Below, in pieces: positions 17,384 through 24,946 of a DNA stretch of 64,000 bases. The stretch spans positions 992,001 through 1,056,000 of the forward strand of contig OY781923.1 in NCBI GenBank assembly GCA_963677225.1, in the 5' to 3' direction. The notes under the pieces were generated by a model. The model had not been told where the DNA came from and made no database searches. It was given only the letters and a program-made list of their open reading frames with translations. Source of the DNA: SABI01 sp028532915. GTDB lineage: Bacteria; Spirochaetota; Spirochaetia; Sphaerochaetales; Sphaerochaetaceae. Numbering within the stretch: position 1 is the stretch's first letter; each line of letters begins with the position of its first letter. Made by a program: the position numbers and the translations under genes.

Positions 17384-18496
17384 ATGCAAAAGATTTGTAG
17401 GTCACTAGACGAGACGGAGAAAAAAGAGTACATCATTGGGAAGATGAACACTCATTTTATTCAGACAAAAGATGAACTCGAAACCTACATCCGTCTTACC
17501 GAAGATGAGAACAGCTGGTTTGAACAGGTGGGGGAGGGAGCTCTTCCTCTTCGTATCACAACCTACTTTGCATCGCTCATAGACAAAGATGATCCTGCCG
17601 ACCCGATACGTAGACAGGTGGTCCCGACCGTTCAAGAGCTGTACAAGGCCGAGAGCGAGAGTGACGATCCGTTAGAGGAGGTAGACCATTCACCGTATCC
17701 CAGACTGATTCACCGTTACACCAACAGAGTGGCGCTTTTAGTCAGTGATTACTGTGCGACCTATTGCAGGCATTGTTTCAGAAGGCGTTTCACCGCAAAA
17801 AAAGATGCAGTCATCACATCGAACGAACTGCAGAATGTCTGTTCGTACCTTGAAGACCACATTGAAGTCAAAGAGATGCTGCTCACAGGAGGAGATCCTC
17901 TTATGGTCAGCAACGAAAGACTCTTTCAGATCATCCAAAGACTGAGAGAAAGCCGGCCCGATCTGATCCTCCGTCTGTGTACACGTGTGATTGCGACATT
18001 CCCTCAACGGATAGACGAACAGTTCATCGCAACTTTGAAGTCTTTCTCGACTGCCCCGATCGTGGTGATGACCCAGTTCAATCATGAAAGAGAGATAACC
18101 ATTGAAAGTTCATATGCGGTATCGCTGTTCGCCGAAAACGGATTTCCCCTGTTCAATCAGACGGTTCTTCTCAAAGGCGTCAATGACGATCGGTCAACTC
18201 TCGTTTCCCTGATGAATGCTCTGGTCTCAATCAAAGTGAAACCTTATTATCTGTTTCAGGGTGATATGGTGGAAGGTACCGGTCATCTGAGACTGCCGAT
18301 AGAGAGAGCAATAGAGATAGAACGAGAATTGAGACTTTCTCTGAGCGGTCTGGCAATGCCGGTAGTTGCTGTGGATCTACCTTTCGGAGGAGGTAAGGTC
18401 CCTCTTGATTCTTCGTATTATCTGGGTAAGACGGGTGAGAAGACACACCGTTTCAGGACTCTGACGGGAAAGATCATCGACTATATCGATCCATAA
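17384..18496 (+). CDS. epmB: KamA-family radical SAM lysine 2,3-aminomutase (EpmB role likely)
   Basis: A 370-residue radical SAM, PLP-dependent aminomutase. The 4Fe-4S site is CATYCRHC (C-x3-C-x2-C, residues 124-131). PLP and substrate motifs resemble true lysine 2,3-aminomutase: DLPFGGGKVP near the C terminus has the PLP-binding Lys, and the acidic residues that hold the lysine side amino group appear in FQGDMVEG and AVDLPF. Neighbouring genes are EF-P and EpmA, so it most likely makes (R)-beta-lysine for EF-P modification; lysine fermentation or beta-lysine osmolyte synthesis are alternatives. It is slightly longer than E. coli EpmB. The ATG at 17384 lacks a ribosome site; ATG 17444 is possible, but the upstream residues resemble the KamA N terminus. 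Confidence 0.85.
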   Translation: MQKICRSLDETEKKEYIIGKMNTHFIQTKDELETYIRLTEDENSWFEQVGEGALPLRITTYFASLIDKDDPADPIRRQVVPTVQELYKAESESDDPLEEVDHSPYPRLIHRYTNRVALLVSDYCATYCRHCFRRRFTAKKDAVITSNELQNVCSYLEDHIEVKEMLLTGGDPLMVSNERLFQIIQRLRESRPDLILRLCTRVIATFPQRIDEQFIATLKSFSTAPIVVMTQFNHEREITIESSYAVSLFAENGFPLFNQTVLLKGVNDDRSTLVSLMNALVSIKVKPYYLFQGDMVEGTGHLRLPIERAIEIERELRLSLSGLAMPVVAVDLPFGGGKVPLDSSYYLGKTGEKTHRFRTLTGKIIDYIDP

Positions 18497-18498
18497 AA

Positions 18499-18527
18499 AA
18501 AGCACCGCCTTAATTGTGCGGTGCTTT
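18499..18527. terminator. terminator between epmB and efp
   Basis: Arms AAAGCACCGC (18499-18508) and GCGGTGCTTT (18518-18527) pair perfectly. On the - strand the stem is followed by a run of seven T residues, so it is a strong terminator for efp; on the + strand the T run is only three bases. Confidence 0.85.
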
Positions 18528-18549
18528 GTGGTATCATGGGAAAAGGGTG

Positions 18550-19113
18550 CTATTTATTGACCCTTTCCAGGTATTCTTTCGTCTCGGTGTTCACAAGGAT
18601 CTTTTCTCCCTGTTTGATGAAGATAGGTACACGGACTACAAGGCCTGTCTCGGTTGTGACGTTCTTTGTTGCTCCGGTGACGGTATCACCTTTGATGGCT
18701 TCTTCAGCCTCTGCGACCTCGAAGAGGACCTTAGGCGGAATCATGATATCGAGAACCTGATTCTCCCAGAAAGTGACTCTGTAGGTTTCACCCTCTTTCA
18801 TGAAATATTGATAATCGGGAAATGCTGCGAGAGGGACCTCGATCTGTTCGTATGTTTCGGTGAACATAAGGTGGAAATTCTCCGAATCATTGTAGAGGTA
18901 CTGACAGTCACGGTCATCAACGGTGATATCCTCAGCATTATCCTGTGTTTTCATTGTCTCGCGAAGTACTTGACCTGTAGCAGGACTTTTCAATTTCAGC
19001 CGCACAAACGCGGAGCCCTTTCCCGGATTCACGAATTCTCTCTCTACGCAGATAAAGGGCTGACCCTTTATTAACAGCGCAGTTCCCTTTTCAATCTGAC
19101 CTGCTTTAATCAT
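18550..19113 (-). CDS. efp: translation elongation factor P
   Basis: A 187-residue EF-P that relieves ribosome stalling at consecutive prolines. All three domains are present: an N-terminal KOW-like domain, a central OB domain (VTFWENQVLDIMIPP), and a C-terminal OB domain (TVTGATKNVTTETGLVVRVPIFI). The loop FVNPGKGSAF puts Lys32 where E. coli EF-P carries its beta-lysylated Lys34. GAGGT lies eight bases before the ATG. It is 23 bp downstream of epmA on the same strand, so factor and modifying ligase are in one operon, with the aminomutase facing them across a terminator. Confidence 0.95.
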   Translation of the reverse strand: MIKAGQIEKGTALLIKGQPFICVEREFVNPGKGSAFVRLKLKSPATGQVLRETMKTQDNAEDITVDDRDCQYLYNDSENFHLMFTETYEQIEVPLAAFPDYQYFMKEGETYRVTFWENQVLDIMIPPKVLFEVAEAEEAIKGDTVTGATKNVTTETGLVVRVPIFIKQGEKILVNTETKEYLERVNK

Positions 19114-19136
19114 GTATTACCTCATGTATTTTAAAA

Positions 19137-20141
19137 TCATTGTATGCCAATATGACCGGCGTCCATCATATCAGATAGTCTGAATAAAATCAAATCCCTC
19201 AAAGAAGTGCGCCCAAGCTGGACCATAAGAAGACGGTCCAGACCGACAGCAACACCAGAAGAGCGGGGATAGGTTTCATCGAACATCGAAGCAAACGAAT
19301 AATCGATGTCGGGGATCACCTCACCGGTGCGGGCCCGTTCGCTTACCAGAAGAGCATATTCCTCTTCCATATAGGTTCTCACCGCTTCCTGTTCTATCTG
19401 TTCGTCATAGCAGTTGGCTATTTCGATCCCTTTGATGTACAGTTCCCACCGTTTCCTGTAGATCTTATTCTCTCCCTCTTTTGCCAGACATCTGATCTGT
19501 GATGGATAGTCGGTCAAAACTACCGGATGGTCTTTCGGAAGATTAGGTTCGACGAAGGTGAGGAATATCCGGTGGAAGGTGTCTTCCCAGCTCTCTTTTC
19601 CCCCGGGAACGGTCAAAGAAAGTTCTTTGGCCTTTGCTCTGATCGATGAGACGCTCTGAAGAGATTCGAGATCGATGGAAGCATATTCCCTGCATGCTTC
19701 GGCGACACTCATCCTGATGAAAGGAGGTCGGGCGTATTCAGGGGTCTGAGGCAGGGCGGTCTCTTTCAGAAGCTGTTCTGTGATGGCGATCGAATCCTGT
19801 TCGTCTGCATCGATGGTATAATATTCGAGCATCGTGAACTCGGGATTATGATGAGCTCCGATCTGTTCTTTGTTCCTGAAGCATTTCGATATCTGATAGA
19901 TGCTCTGTTTCAGTTCTTTCAGCAGAACTTTCATGAAGATCTCGGGAGATGGTACAAGATACAGTTCGCTTCCCTTTCTCATATCACTCACATAGTTGGT
20001 GGCGAAATTCGCTATCGTCGGTTCGGGAATCAGCCAGGGAGAGAGAAGCGGGGTGGACACTTCAAGATATGAGTGTTCTTTGAACCATTTTCGCAGGTTC
20101 TCTTCCAGCTGCGAGCGACTTCTTATTGCCTGTATATCCAT
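19137..20141 (-). CDS. epmA: EF-P--(R)-beta-lysine ligase
   Basis: A 334-residue class II lysyl-tRNA synthetase paralogue without the anticodon-binding domain. Class II motifs are seen in YLVPSPEIFMKVLL, ISKCFRNKEQ (motif 2), HHNPEFTMLEYY and SSGVAVGLDRLLM (motif 3). The Ala in GVAVG matches the E. coli EpmA residue (Ala298) that favours beta-lysine, where LysRS has Gly. It ligates beta-lysine onto EF-P. The start at 20141 (MDIQAIRSR) is chosen because the upstream 18 residues are not EpmA-like and a promoter, TTTACA-18-TATATT, ends six bases before this ATG, predicting a leaderless mRNA. It is divergent from mnmE. Confidence 0.92.
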   Translation of the reverse strand: MDIQAIRSRSQLEENLRKWFKEHSYLEVSTPLLSPWLIPEPTIANFATNYVSDMRKGSELYLVPSPEIFMKVLLKELKQSIYQISKCFRNKEQIGAHHNPEFTMLEYYTIDADEQDSIAITEQLLKETALPQTPEYARPPFIRMSVAEACREYASIDLESLQSVSSIRAKAKELSLTVPGGKESWEDTFHRIFLTFVEPNLPKDHPVVLTDYPSQIRCLAKEGENKIYRKRWELYIKGIEIANCYDEQIEQEAVRTYMEEEYALLVSERARTGEVIPDIDYSFASMFDETYPRSSGVAVGLDRLLMVQLGRTSLRDLILFRLSDMMDAGHIGIQ

Positions 20142-20147
20142 TTTTTG

Positions 20148-20177
20148 AATATAGCGTGAATTGTTCTTCTCTGTAAA
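20148..20177 (-). promoter_or_regulatory. leaderless-type promoter of epmA-efp
   Basis: On the - strand TTTACA (20177-20172) and TATATT (20153-20148) are 18 bp apart. Six bases separate the -10 box from the ATG at 20141, so the transcript should begin at or within a base of the start codon. Confidence 0.65.
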
Positions 20178-20188
20178 GAACGATGATA

Positions 20189-20218
20189 TGGACACACCTG
20201 TTATCCATTAAGTATAAT
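20189..20218 (+). promoter_or_regulatory. leaderless-type promoter of mnmE
   Basis: TGGACA (20189-20194) and a consensus TATAAT (20213-20218) are 18 bp apart. Seven bases separate the -10 box from the ATG at 20226, so transcription should start at the start codon. No Shine-Dalgarno motif fits. Confidence 0.7.
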
Positions 20219-20225
20219 CGGATGG

Positions 20226-21590
20226 ATGAATACTTTATACTATCAAAGTGACGATATAATCTATGCCCTTGCAACCCCCTTTCAGCCAAGTGCTCTCGCT
20301 ATCATAAGAGTAAGCGGAAGCGGATGTAAGAAGCGGCTGTCAACCGGTTTTACACGGGCTGATGCGCTCATTTCCAGTCCTTCGCATACTCTTGTCTACG
20401 GTAAGCTCTTCGATATCGATACGAAAGAACACATCGATGAGGTTGTTCTTTCGGTATTCGATGAAAAACGGGGATATACCGGCGAGGAGAGTGTCGAGAT
20501 CACCTGTCACGGATCTCTGTACGGAATCGAGACGATTTTCTCTCTCCTTAAGAAGCTGGGGATGAGAAGTGCCCAACCGGGGGAATTCACCTTCAGGGCT
20601 TTCAGAAACGGAAAAGTCGATCTCACACAGGCCGAGGCTGTTATGGAGATCGTCCATTCCCATTCATCAAGAGGTCATTCTCTCGCTCTTCACAGACTCG
20701 AAGGAGATCTGTATAGGCAGATGGAAACGCTCAAGGGACAGGTTCTCGATGCGATGAGTTCAATAGAAGTACAGCTTGATTACGCCGAGGATGATTTTTC
20801 GGACGAGATTCTTTTCCCCTATGATCTGATAGAGAAGACCTTGGAATCGGTCGATTCTCTCATCGAGACTTACAGTGTGGGCAGGATGTATAAAGACGGG
20901 GCGAAGATCGTAATCGCAGGTTCGACCAACGCGGGTAAATCGACATTGTTCAATCTTCTGATGAAAAGTGAACGGTCGATCGTCTCCGATATTCACGGCA
21001 CTACCCGTGATTTCATAGAAGGGGAGGGAGTCATCGGCTCGGTCCCCGTCGTCTTGTACGATACGGCCGGATTGCGTTCTTCTTCGGATCTGATAGAAGC
21101 GGAAGGAATCAGAAGAAGCCGCAATTTGATGATGTCGGCCCATGTGATCATCCTGCTTGTGGATGCCGACGATGATCTGTCACAGCTTCAGGAGCACAAA
21201 GAGCTGCTTGAGGATCCGAGATGTATCGTCGTCTATAACAAATGTGATATAGCTCAAAAGGCTGTTTCCCCCGACGTGATCTCAATCAGCGCGAAAAAAG
21301 GGGAAGGGTTCGCCCGTCTGGAAAGAGCCATCATAGAGAAGATCAAGAAAGATATGAGCGCCGACAGAGGAGATTCTCTGATCATCGAGTCCGCCAGGCA
21401 GAGAGATGAACTGGTCAGAGCGAGAACAGCTCTTTCGAATTCGATCAGAATGGCTCAAGAGGAGATTCCTCTCGACCTTATTGCTGTGGAGGTCCAGGAA
21501 GCTCTGGATGCCCTCGGAACATTGACTGGAGAGGTGACCTCTGCAGATATTTTGGAAAACATTTTCAGCGGATTTTGTGTAGGGAAATAA
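20226..21590 (+). CDS. mnmE: tRNA modification GTPase MnmE
   Basis: A 454-residue GTPase that works with MnmG to place the 5-carboxymethylaminomethyl-type group on wobble U34 of tRNA. It has an N-terminal folate-binding domain (YALATPFQPSALAIIRVSGSG, GEFTFRAFRNGKVDLTQAEAV), a central G domain inserted in helices (GSTNAGKST, YDTAGLR, NKCD), and the C-terminal FCVGK with the family Cys. Length is standard. It is six bases upstream of mnmG, and the pair opens a cell-maintenance operon (rsmG, uppP, ftsK). Its promoter abuts the ATG. Confidence 0.96.
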   Translation: MNTLYYQSDDIIYALATPFQPSALAIIRVSGSGCKKRLSTGFTRADALISSPSHTLVYGKLFDIDTKEHIDEVVLSVFDEKRGYTGEESVEITCHGSLYGIETIFSLLKKLGMRSAQPGEFTFRAFRNGKVDLTQAEAVMEIVHSHSSRGHSLALHRLEGDLYRQMETLKGQVLDAMSSIEVQLDYAEDDFSDEILFPYDLIEKTLESVDSLIETYSVGRMYKDGAKIVIAGSTNAGKSTLFNLLMKSERSIVSDIHGTTRDFIEGEGVIGSVPVVLYDTAGLRSSSDLIEAEGIRRSRNLMMSAHVIILLVDADDDLSQLQEHKELLEDPRCIVVYNKCDIAQKAVSPDVISISAKKGEGFARLERAIIEKIKKDMSADRGDSLIIESARQRDELVRARTALSNSIRMAQEEIPLDLIAVEVQEALDALGTLTGEVTSADILENIFSGFCVGK

Positions 21591-21596
21591 AAATAT

Positions 21597-23438
21597 ATGG
21601 ATTATGATGCGATTGTTATTGGCGCAGGGCATGCCGGAATCGAGGCTTCTCTTGCTCTGGCGCGGTTGGGAAAGAAAACTCTGATGATTACCCAGAATCT
21701 GGATGCTATTGGACGGCTTTCATGCAATCCTGCAGTAGGAGGTCTGGCAAAAGGGAATATCGTAAGAGAGATAGATGCTCTGGGCGGTGAAATGGCTCAT
21801 CTTATCGACCATACGATGATACAGTACCGGGTTCTCAATAAACGCAGAGGTCCGGCCGTGCAGGCTCCCAGAGCGCAGGCCGACAAGTTCTCCTACCACC
21901 GTCTTGCAAAGGAGACTCTGGAGAACCAGCAGAACCTCTATATCTTCCAGGATACAGTGGTCGATATCGTCATTGACGCGAAAAGTTCGAGTATCACTGC
22001 GGTCAAGACCGAAAGGGGGCATGAGATCAGTGCCCCGGTCGTCGTACTTACGACCGGGACCTTCATGGAAGGAAAGATCTTTATCGGTGACTATATGGCC
22101 GTTTCCGGCCGACTCGGAGAACCGGCCGCCATCGGTCTGGGCACTGCGCTTCGGAAAAAAGGCTTTTCGGTAGACAGACTCAAAACGGGGACACCGGCCA
22201 GAGTCAGAGGTTCTTCGATCGATTTTTCGAAGATGGAACTTCAGATGGGGGATGAGAACATGCTCCCGTTCAGTTTCGACTACGATCAGATCAACAGGCC
22301 GTCTCTTCCCTGTTATATCGCGTTTACCAATGAGAACACACACAGGATCATCACAGATAATATTCACCGCTCTCCCCTCTATTCGGGACAGATCGTAGGA
22401 AAAGGGCCGCGCTATTGCCCTTCGATCGAAGATAAGGTCGTCCGGTTCCCCGATAGAGAGCGGCACCAGATCTTCGTCGAACCCGAAGGAATCGGAACCC
22501 AGGAATACTATCTCAACGGTTTGAGCTCTTCTCTTCCCGAAGATGTTCAGCGGGATTATATTCATTCGATTCCGGGATTGGAGGAGGCTCAGATCATGCG
22601 GCCCGCCTATGCCGTGGAATATGACTACCTCGATCCTACTGACCTGTTCCCTTCGCTCGAATCGAAGATCGTCAGCAATCTGTTCATCGCAGGACAGACG
22701 AACGGTACCAGCGGATACGAGGAGGCTGGATGTCAGGGACTCATCGCGGGGATCAACGCCGCAAGAAAGCTCGAGAATGAAAAACCGCTCATCCTCGACA
22801 GAACCGAGGCCTATACCGGAGTTCTGATAGATGATCTGGTTACAAAAGGAACGAGAGAACCGTACAGGATGTTCACTTCAAGGGCAGAATACCGTCTCAA
22901 TCTCAGACATGACAGTGCCGATCAGCGTCTTACTCCATACGCCTATTCGATCGGACTGCAGAGTCAGAAGGCGATGGACAGACTCAGCAGGAAGGTCGAA
23001 CAGATCGATATGGTCAAGACCCTCCTTGATACGAGAAAAATCGGGAAGAAGCCGATATCCGCTCTTCTCAAACAGGCCGATACCACGTTGGATACTGTCG
23101 CCGATGAGGTGCCTGAACTCAAGAGTTTCGATAAGAGCGTACTGTATCAGGTGGAGCTGGATATCAAATACAGCGGATATATACAGCGTCAGGAGCGTCA
23201 GGTCCAGCGGCATCTGAAAATGGAAAAGATTGTAATACCGTCCGATTTTGATTATGATGCATTAGACGGGCTCAGCAGCGAGGCTGTAGAGAAATTCAAG
23301 GCTATCCGTCCGAAATCGTTGGGACAGGCAGGCAGAATCAGCGGAGTGAGAAACAGCGATATGGCTGTTCTCATGGTAGTCCTCTCGAAAAGCGATAAGG
23401 TGAACAATGGGTCAAAAAAAGCAGATACAGATAATTGA
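21597..23438 (+). CDS. mnmG: tRNA uridine-5-carboxymethylaminomethyl modification enzyme MnmG
   Basis: A 613-residue FAD enzyme, partner of MnmE. The FAD-binding GAGHAGIEASLALARLG lies at residues 8-24, and NPAVGGLAKGNIVREIDALGG, TGTFMEGKIFIGD and GYEEAGCQGLIAGINAAR are family signatures. The C-terminal helical region (RPKSLGQAGRISGVRNSDMAVLMV) that contacts MnmE and tRNA is intact. Length fits the long MnmG rather than TrmFO. Only GGGAAA precedes the ATG, so translation may depend on coupling with mnmE. The 3' end overlaps rsmG by 32 bp. Confidence 0.96.
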   Translation: MDYDAIVIGAGHAGIEASLALARLGKKTLMITQNLDAIGRLSCNPAVGGLAKGNIVREIDALGGEMAHLIDHTMIQYRVLNKRRGPAVQAPRAQADKFSYHRLAKETLENQQNLYIFQDTVVDIVIDAKSSSITAVKTERGHEISAPVVVLTTGTFMEGKIFIGDYMAVSGRLGEPAAIGLGTALRKKGFSVDRLKTGTPARVRGSSIDFSKMELQMGDENMLPFSFDYDQINRPSLPCYIAFTNENTHRIITDNIHRSPLYSGQIVGKGPRYCPSIEDKVVRFPDRERHQIFVEPEGIGTQEYYLNGLSSSLPEDVQRDYIHSIPGLEEAQIMRPAYAVEYDYLDPTDLFPSLESKIVSNLFIAGQTNGTSGYEEAGCQGLIAGINAARKLENEKPLILDRTEAYTGVLIDDLVTKGTREPYRMFTSRAEYRLNLRHDSADQRLTPYAYSIGLQSQKAMDRLSRKVEQIDMVKTLLDTRKIGKKPISALLKQADTTLDTVADEVPELKSFDKSVLYQVELDIKYSGYIQRQERQVQRHLKMEKIVIPSDFDYDALDGLSSEAVEKFKAIRPKSLGQAGRISGVRNSDMAVLMVVLSKSDKVNNGSKKADTDN

Positions 23439-24093
23439 AGACGGGCTTCGTCTTTTGGGGTCTCCTCTGGACTCATCTCAGATGGGCCGCCTGAAACAGC
23501 ATATAAAGGAGATAGAACTGTTCAATGATACGTATCGGCTGGTGAATGCAAAGGGAACTGAGCTTGCTGTCAAACATGTACTCGATTCTCTTTCTGTGAC
23601 CGCTTTGATGAAAGAGCTTGCTTTGAAGTTCGGCGGACGGCCCAGATGTGCCGATGTAGGTTCCGGGGGAGGTTTTCCCGGTATCCCTCTGGCCATAGCT
23701 ATGAATGAGAGCAGCTGGTCACTCATCGAACGTTCCGGAAAGAGGGCGGGGTTTCTCGAGAATGCAATAGCCGTCTGTAACCTTTACCCGAGAGTCCGTG
23801 TTATCAATAAAGATATAAAGCAGGTTCACGAGAAATTCGATATCATCACATTCAGAGCATTTGCCTCTGTCGGTACAATCATCAAAGAACTGGATACATG
23901 TCTTGGAGACGACGGCTATATTTGTGCCTATAAAGGGAAGATAGAACCTCTGCTTGAGGAACTTTATGACCTGGGGTCTGTTGACGGTGATGACAGAAAA
24001 GGAACTGCGGGTCCCTACAGGTATGAAATCAAACCGGTTAATGTACCTTTTTTGGATGCACAAAGGCATGTATTACTGCTGCAGAGGCGATAG
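23407..24093 (+). CDS. rsmG: 16S rRNA (guanine-527-N7)-methyltransferase
   Basis: A 228-residue SAM methyltransferase that modifies G527 of 16S rRNA. The SAM site DVGSGGGFPGIPLAI (about residue 79) is the RsmG form of motif I, and ELFNDTYRLVNAKGTELAVKHVLDS matches the N-terminal helix region. ITFRAFASV and YKGK also fit. The start at 23407 has AAGGTGA about six bases upstream and lies within the mnmG 3' end. The order mnmE-mnmG-rsmG is common in bacteria. Confidence 0.94.
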   Translation: MGQKKQIQIIEDGLRLLGSPLDSSQMGRLKQHIKEIELFNDTYRLVNAKGTELAVKHVLDSLSVTALMKELALKFGGRPRCADVGSGGGFPGIPLAIAMNESSWSLIERSGKRAGFLENAIAVCNLYPRVRVINKDIKQVHEKFDIITFRAFASVGTIIKELDTCLGDDGYICAYKGKIEPLLEELYDLGSVDGDDRKGTAGPYRYEIKPVNVPFLDAQRHVLLLQRR

Positions 24094-24108
24094 ATAAAGG
24101 GGAAAAAT

Positions 24109-24921
24109 ATGGCAACGACATTAACGATCGTTCAGTCGATGATTTTAGGTGCGGTTCAGGGAGTCACGGAATTCCTTCCCGTCTCTTCATCGGGACACCT
24201 CGCTCTTGCCCGACATTTTTTCTCGATGCCGCACGTTCCGCTTCTGTTCGATGTGTTCCTCCATGTTGCGACCCTTATCGTGGTCATCTTCTATTACAGG
24301 GAGATAGTCTGGAAGATGGTCGTTTCGGTTATCATGTTTCTCGGACGGAAAGCTGATGAGGAGCACAGAATCTATGCCCGTCTTTTTTTCCTCCTTGTCA
24401 TCGCGACCGTATTCACGATCCTGATAGTTTTTCTTCTCCAACTTCTTCCATTCGAGACTGACAGCGTTATTTTCATTGCCTGTACGATGCTCGTCACTGC
24501 CGTGATTCTTACCTACAGTCCGCGAAAAATGAATACCGACACGATAAGATCGCTGAGATTCTCACATGCTGTCACCGTCGGAATCGCTCAGGGCTTCGGA
24601 ACCCTCCCCGGAATTTCCCGTTCGGGTATCACGATCAGTGCTTCTCTGGCCAGCGGACTGAAACGGGAGGATGCAGGGCGATTCGCTTTTCTCCTTTCCA
24701 TACCTGCCATCCTCGGGGCTCTGGTTCTCAGTCTGCTCGAGTACAGCTGGTCACCCGTTCCGATCTCGGTCTCTTCGCTGCTTGTAGGTGCCTTTACCGC
24801 AATGATCACAGGATTTTTCTCATTAAAGATGTTATTATGGATAGTGAGTAAAGCCAGGTTATGGTATTTCAGCATCTATCTGGTGATTGTAAGTGTGATC
24901 ATCTTTGTCACATTGATGTAG
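24109..24921 (+). CDS. uppP: undecaprenyl-diphosphate phosphatase
   Basis: A 270-residue membrane phosphatase (BacA/UppP) that recycles the lipid carrier for peptidoglycan and other envelope polymers. Both catalytic motifs are present: GVTEFLPVSSSGHLAL near the N terminus and GTLPGISRSGITISASL in the second half. Seven to eight hydrophobic segments span the inner membrane. AAAGGGGAAA precedes the ATG, 15 bp after rsmG. Loss of function usually raises bacitracin sensitivity; this is family knowledge. Confidence 0.95.
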   Translation: MATTLTIVQSMILGAVQGVTEFLPVSSSGHLALARHFFSMPHVPLLFDVFLHVATLIVVIFYYREIVWKMVVSVIMFLGRKADEEHRIYARLFFLLVIATVFTILIVFLLQLLPFETDSVIFIACTMLVTAVILTYSPRKMNTDTIRSLRFSHAVTVGIAQGFGTLPGISRSGITISASLASGLKREDAGRFAFLLSIPAILGALVLSLLEYSWSPVPISVSSLLVGAFTAMITGFFSLKMLLWIVSKARLWYFSIYLVIVSVIIFVTLM

Positions 24922-24946
24922 AAAATACGATAGGAGGTTCATCATT

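Noticed and set aside
17444..17446. Alternative ATG start for the KamA/EpmB gene
   Set aside because: The G-rich stretch upstream is only two bases away, too close for a ribosome site, and residues upstream of this ATG look homologous to the KamA N terminus. It remains possible.
21720..22565. 281-residue reverse frame opposite mnmG
   Set aside because: mnmG has full-length family motifs on the + strand. The reverse frame has no recognisable domain and is a codon-bias shadow.
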